From: Bacillota bacterium
Lineage (GTDB): Bacteria > Bacillota > Clostridia > Lachnospirales > Lachnospiraceae
Direction of reading: 5' to 3'
Assembly (NCBI GenBank): GCA_902363515.1
Contig: CABJAN010000024.1
Span: 1 to 49,307 of the forward strand
DNA length: 49,307 nt
Shown here: positions 1 through 7,719 of the stretch, piece after piece
Numbering within the stretch: position 1 is the first letter of the stretch
Layout of the letters: every line of letters starts with the position of its first letter
Position numbers and translations under genes: made by a program
Notes under the pieces: generated by a model
Told to the model about the DNA's origin: nothing
What the model saw: the letters and a program-made list of their open reading frames with translations, nothing else
The model's database searches: none

Positions 1-1
1 A

Positions 2-58
2 CGGTATAAATATGCGCGAAACAGAATGATATCATCTAGCGGTACTTCGTACCGTTAA
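2..58 (+). other. Possible 3' end of a truncated reading frame
   Basis: An open frame enters from the left edge and stops at the TAA at 56-58, giving 18 residues ending in SSSGTSYR. The hairpin at 40-54 lies inside its last codons. It may be the tail of a gene whose body lies outside the window, possibly from a mobile element. There is too little sequence to identify it, and a chance open frame of this length is quite likely. Confidence 0.2.
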
Positions 59-98
59 AAATGGAATAGCCGTTCCGCAGTAGCGGAACTGGCATTCC
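40..98. repeat. Two consecutive hairpins at the left edge
   Basis: The first hairpin pairs CGGTAC (40-45) with GTACCG (49-54) around a 3-nt loop. The second runs from 63 to 98: GGAAT/ATTCC and GCC-GTTCCGC/GCGGAAC-GGC pair around an AGTA loop, about 15 bp with one bulged base on each arm. Neither is followed by a clean T-run, so they are not typical intrinsic terminators. They could be the end of an insertion sequence or a palindromic intergenic element; the source cannot be named from this window. Confidence 0.5.
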
Positions 99-151
99 GT
101 TTGAGCGTAATTTGCATGCTTATTTTTTAATAAATTTGACAACAGGGGGTT

Positions 152-586
152 TTGAGAATAAAAACATTACTTTTTCAAATGATAAGTACTATTTTGATTG
201 TAATTTGTATGGTATCTACTTTTCTGTATTTTGTTGTTAAAAAGAAAAAAATATCAAAAACTTTGAGTGGTAAAGAAGATTTCTTTCTAAAAATTGGTAT
301 AGGAATTATTTTAGTTATAGTACTTCTTAAAATGTTCATTCCTACTATTTTAGATATACCACATTATCTCAAAAACGATTTCAATGTTGTTTCAGGATAT
401 GCCAGAGATAACGCGAATGGAAAAGGAAATATTAGACATGTTACAATAATAAATCAAAAAGACAAACAAGAAATATATGTGGAGTTTTCTTATTCTTATG
501 AAATAAATAAAGGTGATTATTTAAAAGTCAAATATTTGCCTTATACGAAATATGGCATACTTTTAGAAAAGAAAAGCATTGATTAA
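152..586 (+). CDS. Small membrane protein of unknown function
   Basis: I do not recognise this 144-residue protein. Two hydrophobic segments (about residues 5-28 and 45-66) flank a short lysine-rich stretch, suggesting two membrane helices. The remaining ~75 residues form a polar tail with alternating beta-like stretches, loosely reminiscent of small DUF3592-type proteins, though that is a guess. The start is uncertain. The TTG at 152 has a GGGGG only 2 nt upstream; the ATG at 179 (residue 10) has no clear ribosome site. The coding sequence is visibly richer in A and T than every other gene here, with many AAA, ATA and TTA codons. Together with the hairpins just upstream this suggests recent acquisition. 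It converges on the coiled-coil gene across the terminator at 657-707. Confidence 0.6.
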   Translation: MRIKTLLFQMISTILIVICMVSTFLYFVVKKKKISKTLSGKEDFFLKIGIGIILVIVLLKMFIPTILDIPHYLKNDFNVVSGYARDNANGKGNIRHVTIINQKDKQEIYVEFSYSYEINKGDYLKVKYLPYTKYGILLEKKSID

Positions 587-656
587 ACAGTTATTTGGGA
601 GATATGATGTCATATATCTTCTTCCGCAAGAAAATGATTGGGAAGTAATTTGTAAA

Positions 657-707
657 AAGAACCGCTGAGAAACTCATATTTTATATGGATTCCTCAACGG
701 TTCTTTT
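657..707. terminator. Bidirectional intrinsic terminator
   Basis: A 13-bp stem with one mismatch pairs AAGAACCGCTGAG (657-669) with CTCAACGGTTCTT (693-705). It is followed by T residues on the plus strand and by a run of U on the minus-strand transcript. It lies between two convergent genes and can end both. Confidence 0.8.
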
Positions 708-721
708 CTAAGTATGCAATA

Positions 722-1249
722 TTAGCCTTGTGCTATGCTCTCAACCTGTTCTTGAAGTGTTCTATACCCGTTCTCCAAACGATTAACCCGAATTAAAAGC
801 ATTTCCTTCTCATTCTCCACTTTTAAAGCTTCATCCAGCTTCCGGCTCAGATTCAGATGCCCTTCCGCAACAATATTAATATTTTTGTTCGTCTCATTTT
901 CAAGTGTCAACCGAATTCCTTGAACATGCCCTTCTAATTCTCTGGCTTTACCTTCTACACCATGCACTTGCTCTTTTAATTCTAGAACTTCGCTTTGCAC
1001 ACCCTGTACTTGCCCTTTTAGCTCTCGAACTTCACCTTCTACGCCCTGTACTTGCTCTTTTAGCTCTCGAACTTCACCTTCTACGCCCTGTACTTGCTCT
1101 TTTACTTCTTGAACTTCGCTTTGTACGTCTTGCACTTGCTCTTTTAATCCTAGAACTTCACCTTTTACGTTTTGAAGTTCCTCTTTTATGGGGTTCATAG
1201 AACTGTGGAAAATTTCTGCAATGGTCTGAATATCTTGTTTCTCTAACAT
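722..1249 (-). CDS. Coiled-coil protein with 14-residue tandem repeats
   Basis: The ORF could start at 1276, but the ATG at 1249 has GGGAGG 7 nt upstream and gives a 175-residue protein beginning MLEKQDIQTIAEIFHSS. After a ~25-residue head come about six 14-residue units of the form E-G-E-V-R-E-L-K-E-Q-V-Q-G-V, exactly two heptads each, so a long parallel coiled coil is expected. The tail contains NETNKNINIVAEGHLNLSRK and a second helical stretch. There is no signal peptide or membrane segment, so it is probably cytoplasmic. I recall similar heads and tails with different repeat numbers in Lachnospiraceae genomes, but no function is known to me. It is an isolated transcription unit between two terminator or promoter regions. 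Confidence 0.75.
   Translation of the reverse strand: MLEKQDIQTIAEIFHSSMNPIKEELQNVKGEVLGLKEQVQDVQSEVQEVKEQVQGVEGEVRELKEQVQGVEGEVRELKGQVQGVQSEVLELKEQVHGVEGKARELEGHVQGIRLTLENETNKNINIVAEGHLNLSRKLDEALKVENEKEMLLIRVNRLENGYRTLQEQVESIAQG
925..1176. repeat. 42-bp tandem repeat, about 6 units
   Basis: Units begin at 925, 967, 1009, 1051, 1093 and 1135, each exactly 42 bp. The copies at 1009 and 1051 differ by a single base (position 1014 vs 1056, C/T); the outer copies are more diverged. The repeat is in frame and encodes the 14-residue coiled-coil unit of the host gene, so copy-number change would lengthen or shorten the rod without a frameshift. Confidence 0.9.
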
Positions 1250-1426
1250 ATGTCGCACCTCCCATACGAATAACATAACAACAACCTATATATTTGTATT
1301 CTTTTCTGCTCCATATGCCAGGGTTCTTGGCCACCCACAATGTTACAGATTTCCTCTTCTGTGTTCTGGTTCTATTCTAACATGGCAGCGTATATCTTTC
1401 CATTCGCAAAAATTCACAATTTTCCG

Positions 1427-3100
1427 TCAAAAAATCCCTTTTAAATTCTCCACAATCTTCCCGATAACTCCGTCTTTAAATGGTGTTTCCAGGCCAGCTT
1501 CTTCCAGAAGTTCTGTGTGGAATTTAGATGCAGACATGGTGCATAATTTCAAATAGCTTTTCCAGGCTTCCTTGCGGTCTTTATCCATCCATACCTTGTA
1601 TTCAAAAGCACAAAGCTGCGCAATGACATAGTCAATATAATACAATGGATAGCTGTAAATATGGTGCTGTTTCTGCCAGAAGCAGCCTTTTTCAAAGAAT
1701 TCCAGTCCCTGATAATTCAGGTGCGGTTTGTATTCCTGTTCCAGTTTCTTCCATGCCTGTTTTCTTTCTTCTGGCGTCATATCCGGGTTGTCATAGACCA
1801 CATGCTGGAATTCATCTACCATACATCCATAAGGAACAAAGATAATGGCATCTTCCAGATGCATCTTGGTGTAATCTTCCGTTGTTTTTTCTCCAAAAAA
1901 CAGATGATACCAGGGTTCTGTGAAAAATTCCATGGACATGGAATGAATCTCCGCAGTTTCCATACCAATATCTGCATGTTCCCGGATAGGGTCCTGAGCT
2001 GCCAGATAGCCCTGGAAGGCATGACCGCATTCATGAGTCATAACATCCACATCCCCGCTGGTTCCATTAAAGTTTGCGAAAATAAAAGGAGCCTTGTAGT
2101 CCGGAAGATAAGTCATATAACCGCCCACTGCTTTGGTTTTTCTTCCGAATACATCCAGAAGTTCATTTTCCATCATAAAGTCAAAGAACTCTTTTGCCTC
2201 AGCGGACAGTTCTTCATACATTTTCTGTCCTGCTGCCAGAATTTCTTCCGGTGTTCCTTCTGGCTGTGGATTTCCCTGTGGTCCGAAAACCAGCTCATCA
2301 GAGTAAGAAAGCTCAGAAAGTCCCAGACGCTCTTTTCTCTTCTGGAAAATGCTCTCTGCAAAAGGAACCCAGACTTCTTTTACCTGTTTTCTCAAGTTTT
2401 CAATTTCTTTTCTTCCATAGCAGTTTCTCTGCATACGCAGATATCCCAGTGGAGTATAAGTATCAAAGCCCAGCTTCTTGGCCTGCATAGTACGGTTTTT
2501 CACCAATTTATCATACAATTCGTCCAGTTTATCACTGATGCTTAAGAAAAAGGCATCTTGTTTTTCTGCTGCTTTTCTTCTGATATCTTTGTCTTTGTTT
2601 TTCAAATATGGGGTTAAAAGAGACAGGTTCAGAGTCTCTCCTTCCCAGTCGATTTTGGCGCTTGCCAGCAATTTCTCATATTCTGTAGTCAGTTCGTTTT
2701 CTTCCTGCATCAAAGGAATAATTTCAGGAGAAACAGATTTCATGGCAATTTCCATATTTTTAAAAGCTACTTCTCCAATTTTCTCTTCCAATGTTTTGCG
2801 ATAGGGAGATTCAAATAAAAGCTTCTGATAATCCACACAAAGCTGAGAATACTCCGGCACCTGTCTGTCATAATAGTTCTGCTCTTCTTCGTAAAAAGCA
2901 TCCGTGGTGTCCAGGGTATGGCGGATAGAGCACAGGGTTACCTGAGTCTGTACTCTATCATTCAATTTATAAAATTTTTTATGAATTTCAAACTGCTCTT
3001 CCCCATCTTTGGCCGCTTTTAATGCTTCCATAAGCTGTTTCAGTTCTTCTTTCACCTGTTCAAAATCCACTCTTGTATAAGGCATGTCTTTAAATTTCAT
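1427..3100 (-). CDS. pepF: M3 family oligoendopeptidase (PepF-like)
   Basis: A 557-residue zinc metallopeptidase of the M3 family, which cleaves short oligopeptides in the cytoplasm. The zinc site is visible as HECGHAFQGY (HExxH, about residue 355), followed about 25 residues later by the third-ligand helix with ETAEIHSMSMEFF. The N-terminal half is the helical lid typical of oligoendopeptidase F, and length matches the compact clostridial members. The start ATG follows GGGAGG. It lies 20 bp downstream of smpB and is probably the last gene of the secG-rnr-smpB-pepF run. The symbol is family level; close paralogues such as PepB-like enzymes cannot be separated by eye. Confidence 0.9.
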   Translation of the reverse strand: MKFKDMPYTRVDFEQVKEELKQLMEALKAAKDGEEQFEIHKKFYKLNDRVQTQVTLCSIRHTLDTTDAFYEEEQNYYDRQVPEYSQLCVDYQKLLFESPYRKTLEEKIGEVAFKNMEIAMKSVSPEIIPLMQEENELTTEYEKLLASAKIDWEGETLNLSLLTPYLKNKDKDIRRKAAEKQDAFFLSISDKLDELYDKLVKNRTMQAKKLGFDTYTPLGYLRMQRNCYGRKEIENLRKQVKEVWVPFAESIFQKRKERLGLSELSYSDELVFGPQGNPQPEGTPEEILAAGQKMYEELSAEAKEFFDFMMENELLDVFGRKTKAVGGYMTYLPDYKAPFIFANFNGTSGDVDVMTHECGHAFQGYLAAQDPIREHADIGMETAEIHSMSMEFFTEPWYHLFFGEKTTEDYTKMHLEDAIIFVPYGCMVDEFQHVVYDNPDMTPEERKQAWKKLEQEYKPHLNYQGLEFFEKGCFWQKQHHIYSYPLYYIDYVIAQLCAFEYKVWMDKDRKEAWKSYLKLCTMSASKFHTELLEEAGLETPFKDGVIGKIVENLKGIF

Positions 3101-3120
3101 AGTCTTGTCCTCCCATTTAT

Positions 3121-3591
3121 TTAGTATAAATTTTTCACTTTGAATTCTCTCTCTGTTTCTCTTCTCTGGTCTTTCTTGGCAATATCCTGGCGTTTGTCAT
3201 AGAGCTTTTTACCCTTTGCCACTCCCACTTCTACCTTCACCAGGCTTCCTTTAAAGTACACCTTCAAGGGCACCAGGGTGTAGCCTTTTTCCCTGATTTT
3301 TCCTTCAATTTTTCTGATTTCATAGGTATGCAGCAGGAGTTTCCGCACTCTTAAAGGGTCTTTGTTAAAAATATTTCCTTTCTCATAGGGGCTGATGTGC
3401 ATTCCATAAACAAAAACTTCCCCGCGCTCAATCTGGATAAAGGATTCTTTAATGCTGCACTTTCCCATGCGCAAGGATTTCACCTCTGTACCGGCAAGCT
3501 CTATTCCTGCCTCGTATGTGTCCTCAATAAAATAATCATGGTACGCTTTTTTATTATTCGCAATCAGACGAATCCCTGATTCTTTTGCCAT
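3121..3591 (-). CDS. smpB: SsrA-binding protein SmpB
   Basis: SmpB (156 residues) binds tmRNA and brings it to stalled ribosomes for trans-translation. The family core is clear: [19 protein letters not shown] near residue 12, then GTEVKSLR, the RVRKLLLH helix and the basic C-terminal tail [16 protein letters not shown] that enters the decoding site. The start is fixed by GGAGG lying in the last codons of rnr, with only 3 nt between the rnr stop and this ATG, so the two are translationally coupled. The pairing is meaningful because RNase R degrades the defective mRNA released by trans-translation. No ssrA gene is seen next to it in this window. Confidence 0.97.
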   Translation of the reverse strand: MAKESGIRLIANNKKAYHDYFIEDTYEAGIELAGTEVKSLRMGKCSIKESFIQIERGEVFVYGMHISPYEKGNIFNKDPLRVRKLLLHTYEIRKIEGKIREKGYTLVPLKVYFKGSLVKVEVGVAKGKKLYDKRQDIAKKDQRRETEREFKVKNLY

Positions 3592-3594
3592 GAC

Positions 3595-5802
3595 TTATTC
3601 CTCCCTTTCTAAACTAAAATCAATGCTTTTGGTCTGGATATCCGCGCCTTCTACCCGGACTTTCACTTTCTGTCCCATGGCATAGACTTTTTTTGTCATA
3701 TCACCTTTGAGCAGATACTGCTCCCGGTCATAAGTGTAGTAATCATCTGTCATGGTATTTACATGCACCAGACCTTCCACTGTGTTCTCCAATTCTACAT
3801 ATAAGCCCCATTCTGTCACGCCGGAAATCACACCTTCAAAGGTTTCTCCCACATGCTGTTTCATAAATTCGGCTTTTTTCATTTTCACGGTTTCTCGCTC
3901 TACTTCCTCAGCTCTGCGCTCCATTGCGCTGGACTGTCTTGCCACCTCTTCCAGGATCTGATCATAATGTCTGATTTTTGCCTCTGACATCTTTCCTCTG
4001 AGGTTTTCCTTAATAATTCTGTGAATCTGCAAATCCGGATAGCGCCGGATAGGAGAAGTGAAATGACAGTAATACTTAGCTGCCAGTCCAAAATGTCCGG
4101 TGCAGTCCACCGTATACTTTGCCTGTTTCATAGAACGTAGAATCAGTCTGGACAGGAAAGGTTCACAGTCCATCCCCTGCAGTTCCTTTAAAATCTTCTG
4201 TATTTCCTTTGGCGCAATATTTTCTTTAGCTTTCTTTACTTTTACGCCAGCCTGATGTACCAGAGAAAGAGCCGCCTCTATCTTCTCCCCGTCTGGATTC
4301 TCATGAGTACGATAAAGAAATGGCAGGCCAAGAAGCGCATATTCCTCTGCCACTGTTTCATTGGCAGTGAGCATGAAATCTTCAATAAGCTCTGTGGCAA
4401 CGTTATGCTCATAGGCATAAATTTCCACTGGTTTTCCCATATCATCCAGAAGAATCTTGCTCTCCGGAAAGTCAAAGTCAATGGAGCCTCTCTTCTTTCT
4501 TCTTTTTCTGAGAATCTTGGACAATTCTCCCATCTGAAAGAACATGGGAACCAAATCTTTATATCGTTCTGTTACTTTCTCATCTTCTTTTAGAAGAATT
4601 TTTTTCACATCTGTATAAGACATTCGCTCATTCACCCGGATAACGGTCTCTGCAATTTTGTGAGCAATGACTTTTCCCTTTTCATCAATGGTCATAAGAC
4701 AGCTTAATGCCAGACGGTCCTCTCCTGCGTTAAGAGAGCAGATGCCATTGGACAGTTTTTTCGGCAGCATGGGGATTACCCGGTCTACCAGATAAACACT
4801 GGTGCCACGTTTCAGGGCTTCCTTATCCAGGGCGCTGCTGTACTGCACATAATTGCTTACGTCTGCAATGTGAACGCCAAGCTCATAGAGATTTCCTCTT
4901 TTGGTAAGAGATACCGCATCATCCAGATCCTTGGCATCCTCTCCGTCAATGGTCACCATAACCACATCTCGCAAATCCAGCCGCTGATAAAAATCACCTT
5001 CATTTAAGGTCTCCTTGATGCGTTCCGCCTGGTTCAGCACCTTTTCCGGAAATTCCATTGGCAAATCATGACTTTTTGCCACACATAAGACATCCAGACC
5101 TTTTTCTCCCGGTTTTCCCAGAATTTCCACAATTTTTCCCTCTGGTGATTTATTTCTGGAACCAAAATCCTGAATCTTTACTAAAACTTTGTCCCTGTTT
5201 TCCGCATTCATTGATTTTCCCTGTGGAATAAAAATATCCCGCAAAAACCGCTGATTATCAGGAACAACAAATCCGAAACCGGAAGATTTCTCATAAGTAC
5301 CTACAATTTCTCCCATTCCACGCTCCAGAACCTTGGCAATGGTTCCCTCGCAGCGTTTGCTGTCTTTTTCTTCCTTTGTCACCACAACCTGAACCTTATC
5401 TCCATGAAAGGCAGTGCCAATGCCCTCTTCCGGAATAAAAATATCCCTGGCGCCTTCCATCTCTTCCACCTGAACAAAGCCAAAGCCTCTTGGATGACTG
5501 ATAAAAGTCCCTGTATAACAGTGACCTTTTCGGAAAATTTCCTCCCTTTGCGTTTCCTGTTCTTTTACCCGTTCCTTTTTCTTTTCTATTTTCCGAACAG
5601 CTTCATATCTGCCTCTTTTGTTTATGCTGATTTTTCCTTCTTCCAGCAAAAGATCCAGAATCTTGTGCAGTTCTTCCCGTTTTCCTGAGGGAATCTGCAA
5701 AAGAATCGCCAGCTCTTTTGCTCTCATAGGCTGATATTCTTTACAGCACATAAGTTCGTACAGCATTTTCTTTCTTTTTTTCATCTGCTGATTTTTTTTC
5801 AA
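3595..5802 (-). CDS. rnr: Ribonuclease R
   Basis: A 3'-5' exoribonuclease that degrades structured RNA. Domains in order: winged helix (about residues 15-60, with LLLEEGKISINKRGRYE), two cold-shock domains (GTFISHPRGFGFVQV near 100 and GTYEKSSGFGFVVPD near 170), the RNB catalytic domain with the acidic cluster DGEDAKDLDDAV near 285, and a C-terminal S1 domain (FEGVISGVTEWGLYVEL). The frame extends to an ATG at 5823, but that has only a weak ribosome site. A TTG at 5802 lies 8 nt after a perfect AGGAGG, so I prefer the TTG, giving 735 residues. It sits between secG and smpB, the usual Firmicute order. Confidence 0.95.
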   Translation of the reverse strand: MKKNQQMKKRKKMLYELMCCKEYQPMRAKELAILLQIPSGKREELHKILDLLLEEGKISINKRGRYEAVRKIEKKKERVKEQETQREEIFRKGHCYTGTFISHPRGFGFVQVEEMEGARDIFIPEEGIGTAFHGDKVQVVVTKEEKDSKRCEGTIAKVLERGMGEIVGTYEKSSGFGFVVPDNQRFLRDIFIPQGKSMNAENRDKVLVKIQDFGSRNKSPEGKIVEILGKPGEKGLDVLCVAKSHDLPMEFPEKVLNQAERIKETLNEGDFYQRLDLRDVVMVTIDGEDAKDLDDAVSLTKRGNLYELGVHIADVSNYVQYSSALDKEALKRGTSVYLVDRVIPMLPKKLSNGICSLNAGEDRLALSCLMTIDEKGKVIAHKIAETVIRVNERMSYTDVKKILLKEDEKVTERYKDLVPMFFQMGELSKILRKRRKKRGSIDFDFPESKILLDDMGKPVEIYAYEHNVATELIEDFMLTANETVAEEYALLGLPFLYRTHENPDGEKIEAALSLVHQAGVKVKKAKENIAPKEIQKILKELQGMDCEPFLSRLILRSMKQAKYTVDCTGHFGLAAKYYCHFTSPIRRYPDLQIHRIIKENLRGKMSEAKIRHYDQILEEVARQSSAMERRAEEVERETVKMKKAEFMKQHVGETFEGVISGVTEWGLYVELENTVEGLVHVNTMTDDYYTYDREQYLLKGDMTKKVYAMGQKVKVRVEGADIQTKSIDFSLEREE

Positions 5803-5846
5803 CACGCATACCTCCTCTTCCATGGAAGTCCCTTTTTGATATAAAG

Positions 5847-5885
5847 ATGAGGCTGTTGCATAGTACGCTTGTGCAACAGCCTCAT
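5847..5885 (-). terminator. Hairpin after secG
   Basis: A perfect 14-bp stem (5847-5860 with 5872-5885) with an 11-nt loop begins 3 nt after the secG stop. On the minus strand the stem is followed by CTTTATAT rather than a strong T-run, so it may be a leaky terminator or a processing/stability hairpin between secG and rnr. Confidence 0.65.
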
Positions 5886-5887
5886 AA

Positions 5888-6124
5888 TTAAAAGTTCAGA
5901 TTCAATACCAATGCTAAAACAAAGAACAGAACTCCCATAATCTTTGTTACTTTTACTAAAGTACCTTCCATTGAGCGGCCTTTGTTTTTGCCCCAATAGG
6001 TATCTGCCATACCGGCAATACTTCCTAATCCCTGTGATTTTCCCTCCTGCATAAGCACAATCACAGAAAGTCCGATACAATCCAAAATAAAAAGTACTGT
6101 TAGCACAGTTCTTAAAATTTCCAC
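5888..6124 (-). CDS. secG: Preprotein translocase subunit SecG
   Basis: A 78-residue membrane protein, the small non-essential subunit of the SecYEG channel. Two hydrophobic helices (about residues 4-24 and 58-76) are joined by the conserved cytoplasmic loop QEGKSQGLGSIAG, followed by ADTYWGKNKGRS, typical of clostridial SecG. Length is normal. It precedes rnr with a hairpin in between, the widespread secG-rnr-smpB order. The eno gene ends upstream; I see no terminator between eno and secG, so read-through from eno is possible. Confidence 0.95.
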   Translation of the reverse strand: MEILRTVLTVLFILDCIGLSVIVLMQEGKSQGLGSIAGMADTYWGKNKGRSMEGTLVKVTKIMGVLFFVLALVLNLNF

Positions 6125-6179
6125 GGTTACACCTCCTAATTATCAAGCATTTCAAGTGTAACACAGGAAAGCCGGGATT

Positions 6180-7508
6180 TCAACTGTTATTTTTCTGAAA
6201 GGGATTTTCATAAAGTGCTAATTCTCCCAGGGTATCTTCAATGGCTAAAAGCCGGTTATATTTTGCAGTCCGTTCTCCTCTGCAGGGCGCCCCTGTTTTA
6301 ATCTGTCCCGCATTTACTGCCACTGCCAAATCTGCAATAAAGGTATCTTCGCTTTCTCCTGAACGGTGGGAGATCACCGCACCATAGCCTGATGTCTGCG
6401 CCCGTTCAATGGCATCCATAGCTTCTGACAGGGTTCCGATTTGATTTACTTTCACAAGAATTGCATTTCCTGCTTTTTGTTCAATTCCTTTTGCCAGACG
6501 TTTTTCATTGGTTACAAAGAAATCGTCTCCTACTAGCTGCACCTGGTCACCCAGACGTTTTGTCATCATGCTCCAGCCTTCCCAGTCCTCTTCCCACAGT
6601 CCATCCTCAATGGAAACCAGGGGAAATTCCTGTATCAGACGTTCATAATAATCTACCATCTCACTGGCTGTCCGTATGATTTTGTGTCCTGTCATAGAAG
6701 ATTCTCCTGGAAAATAGTAGACCTTTTCCTGCTCCTCATACAATTCGCTGGCTGCTGCATCTATGGCAAAACAAAGGTCTGTTCCAGGCTGATATCCTGC
6801 CTGTTCTACTGCTTTTTCCATAAGCTCCAATACCTCTCTGGCGCCTTTGATATCCGGCGCAAAACCGCCTTCATCACCCACTGCTGTGGAAAGCTGATTT
6901 TTCTTTAAAATCTCTTTCAGCTTCTGATAAACCTCCGCGCACATGCGAAGTCCTTCTTTGAAACAACAGGCGCCTGTAGGCATAATCATAAACTCCTGGA
7001 AATCCACAGTATTGTCTGCATGTCTTCCACCATTTAGAATATTCATCATAGGCACCGGCATTCTTCTTGCATGGACTCCTCCCAAATATTGAAACAGCGG
7101 CATCCGCATGGCTTTTGCCCCTGCATCTGCTGCTGCCAGAGATACTCCAAGAAGGGCATTGGCTCCCAGCTTTTCTTTATTCTCTGTTCCATCTGCCTGC
7201 AGAAGTAATTTGTCCAGCCATCCCTGCTTTAGCACATTTTCCCCTAAAACAGCCTCTGCAAGCTCTGTATTCACATGTTCTACCGCTTTTTGTACTCCTA
7301 ATCCCTGGTATCTTGCTTCCTTATCCCTTAATTCCAGGGCTTCAAATTTTCCTGTAGATGCGCCGGAAGGTACAATAGCTCTTCCTGTATAACCATCTCT
7401 TCCGACGATCCCTTCTCCTACGGTTACTTCTGTTTCTACGGTAGGATTTCCTCTGGAATCCAGAACTTCTCTTGCGTACACGCTTCTGATGGGTAAATAA
7501 CGATTCAT
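6180..7508 (-). CDS. eno: Enolase
   Basis: Enolase (442 residues) converts 2-phosphoglycerate to phosphoenolpyruvate in glycolysis. All family landmarks are present: DSRGNPTVE near the N-terminus, the mobile loop [10 protein letters not shown], the catalytic GDEGGFAP, the metal ligands in SIEDGL and GDDFFVTN, the catalytic lysine in [11 protein letters not shown], and the signature [16 protein letters not shown]. The start ATG is preceded by TCAGGAGG at good spacing. It overlaps by ATGA with a possible 26-codon leader frame (7505-7585). It lies directly after the gpmI terminator, so the two neighbouring glycolytic genes are separate transcription units. Confidence 0.97.
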   Translation of the reverse strand: MNRYLPIRSVYAREVLDSRGNPTVETEVTVGEGIVGRDGYTGRAIVPSGASTGKFEALELRDKEARYQGLGVQKAVEHVNTELAEAVLGENVLKQGWLDKLLLQADGTENKEKLGANALLGVSLAAADAGAKAMRMPLFQYLGGVHARRMPVPMMNILNGGRHADNTVDFQEFMIMPTGACCFKEGLRMCAEVYQKLKEILKKNQLSTAVGDEGGFAPDIKGAREVLELMEKAVEQAGYQPGTDLCFAIDAAASELYEEQEKVYYFPGESSMTGHKIIRTASEMVDYYERLIQEFPLVSIEDGLWEEDWEGWSMMTKRLGDQVQLVGDDFFVTNEKRLAKGIEQKAGNAILVKVNQIGTLSEAMDAIERAQTSGYGAVISHRSGESEDTFIADLAVAVNAGQIKTGAPCRGERTAKYNRLLAIEDTLGELALYENPFQKNNS

Positions 7509-7585
7509 AGCGATTCCCTCCTGATTTTCTGTTTTCCCATCTTTTGTATGCCAGCAGAACCAATGCGTGTGTACTGCTTTTTCAT
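7505..7585 (-). CDS. Possible 26-codon leader ORF overlapping eno
   Basis: On the minus strand an ATG at 7583-7585 opens a 26-codon frame ([16 protein letters not shown]...) whose stop TGA at 7505-7507 overlaps the eno ATG as ATGA. It is rich in Lys, Arg and Gln. The only purine-rich site upstream, AGGAG, lies about 20 nt before the ATG, too far for normal initiation. It could be a coupled leader peptide or a chance frame; eno has its own strong ribosome site within it. Confidence 0.25.
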   Translation of the reverse strand: MKKQYTRIGSAGIQKMGKQKIRRESL

Positions 7586-7670
7586 TTGCTGTTATTTACT
7601 GTCTCCTGATTTTTAGATTCCATGCAAAGATACCAGGACCAAAAATAGAAAAAATTTCCAAATATATAGA

Positions 7671-7711
7671 AAGACCTTGAGAGTCACATCTTCTGTATTT
7701 CTCAAGGTCTT
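7671..7711 (-). terminator. Terminator of gpmI
   Basis: A perfect 12-bp stem, AAGACCTTGAGA (7671-7682) with TCTCAAGGTCTT (7700-7711), lies 9 bp after the gpmI stop and is followed on the minus strand by a T-rich stretch. Confidence 0.85.
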
Positions 7712-7719
7712 GTTTTCTC

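Noticed and set aside
925..1176. Regular 42-bp repeats as a possible CRISPR array
   Set aside because: Units are directly adjacent with no unique spacers and are in frame with a coding sequence; no cas gene is near.
904..1200. 98-codon plus-strand frame rich in Leu
   Set aside because: It is the mirror of the coiled-coil repeats: the 42-bp unit is open in several frames, so the frame has no independent support.
1661..2545. 294-codon plus-strand frame antisense to pepF
   Set aside because: The minus strand here encodes a clearly conserved M3 peptidase with intact HExxH; the antisense frame has low-complexity Phe/Ser composition typical of a shadow.
3101..3600. tmRNA (ssrA) gene next to smpB
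   Set aside because: pepF and rnr are packed against smpB with no spacer large enough.
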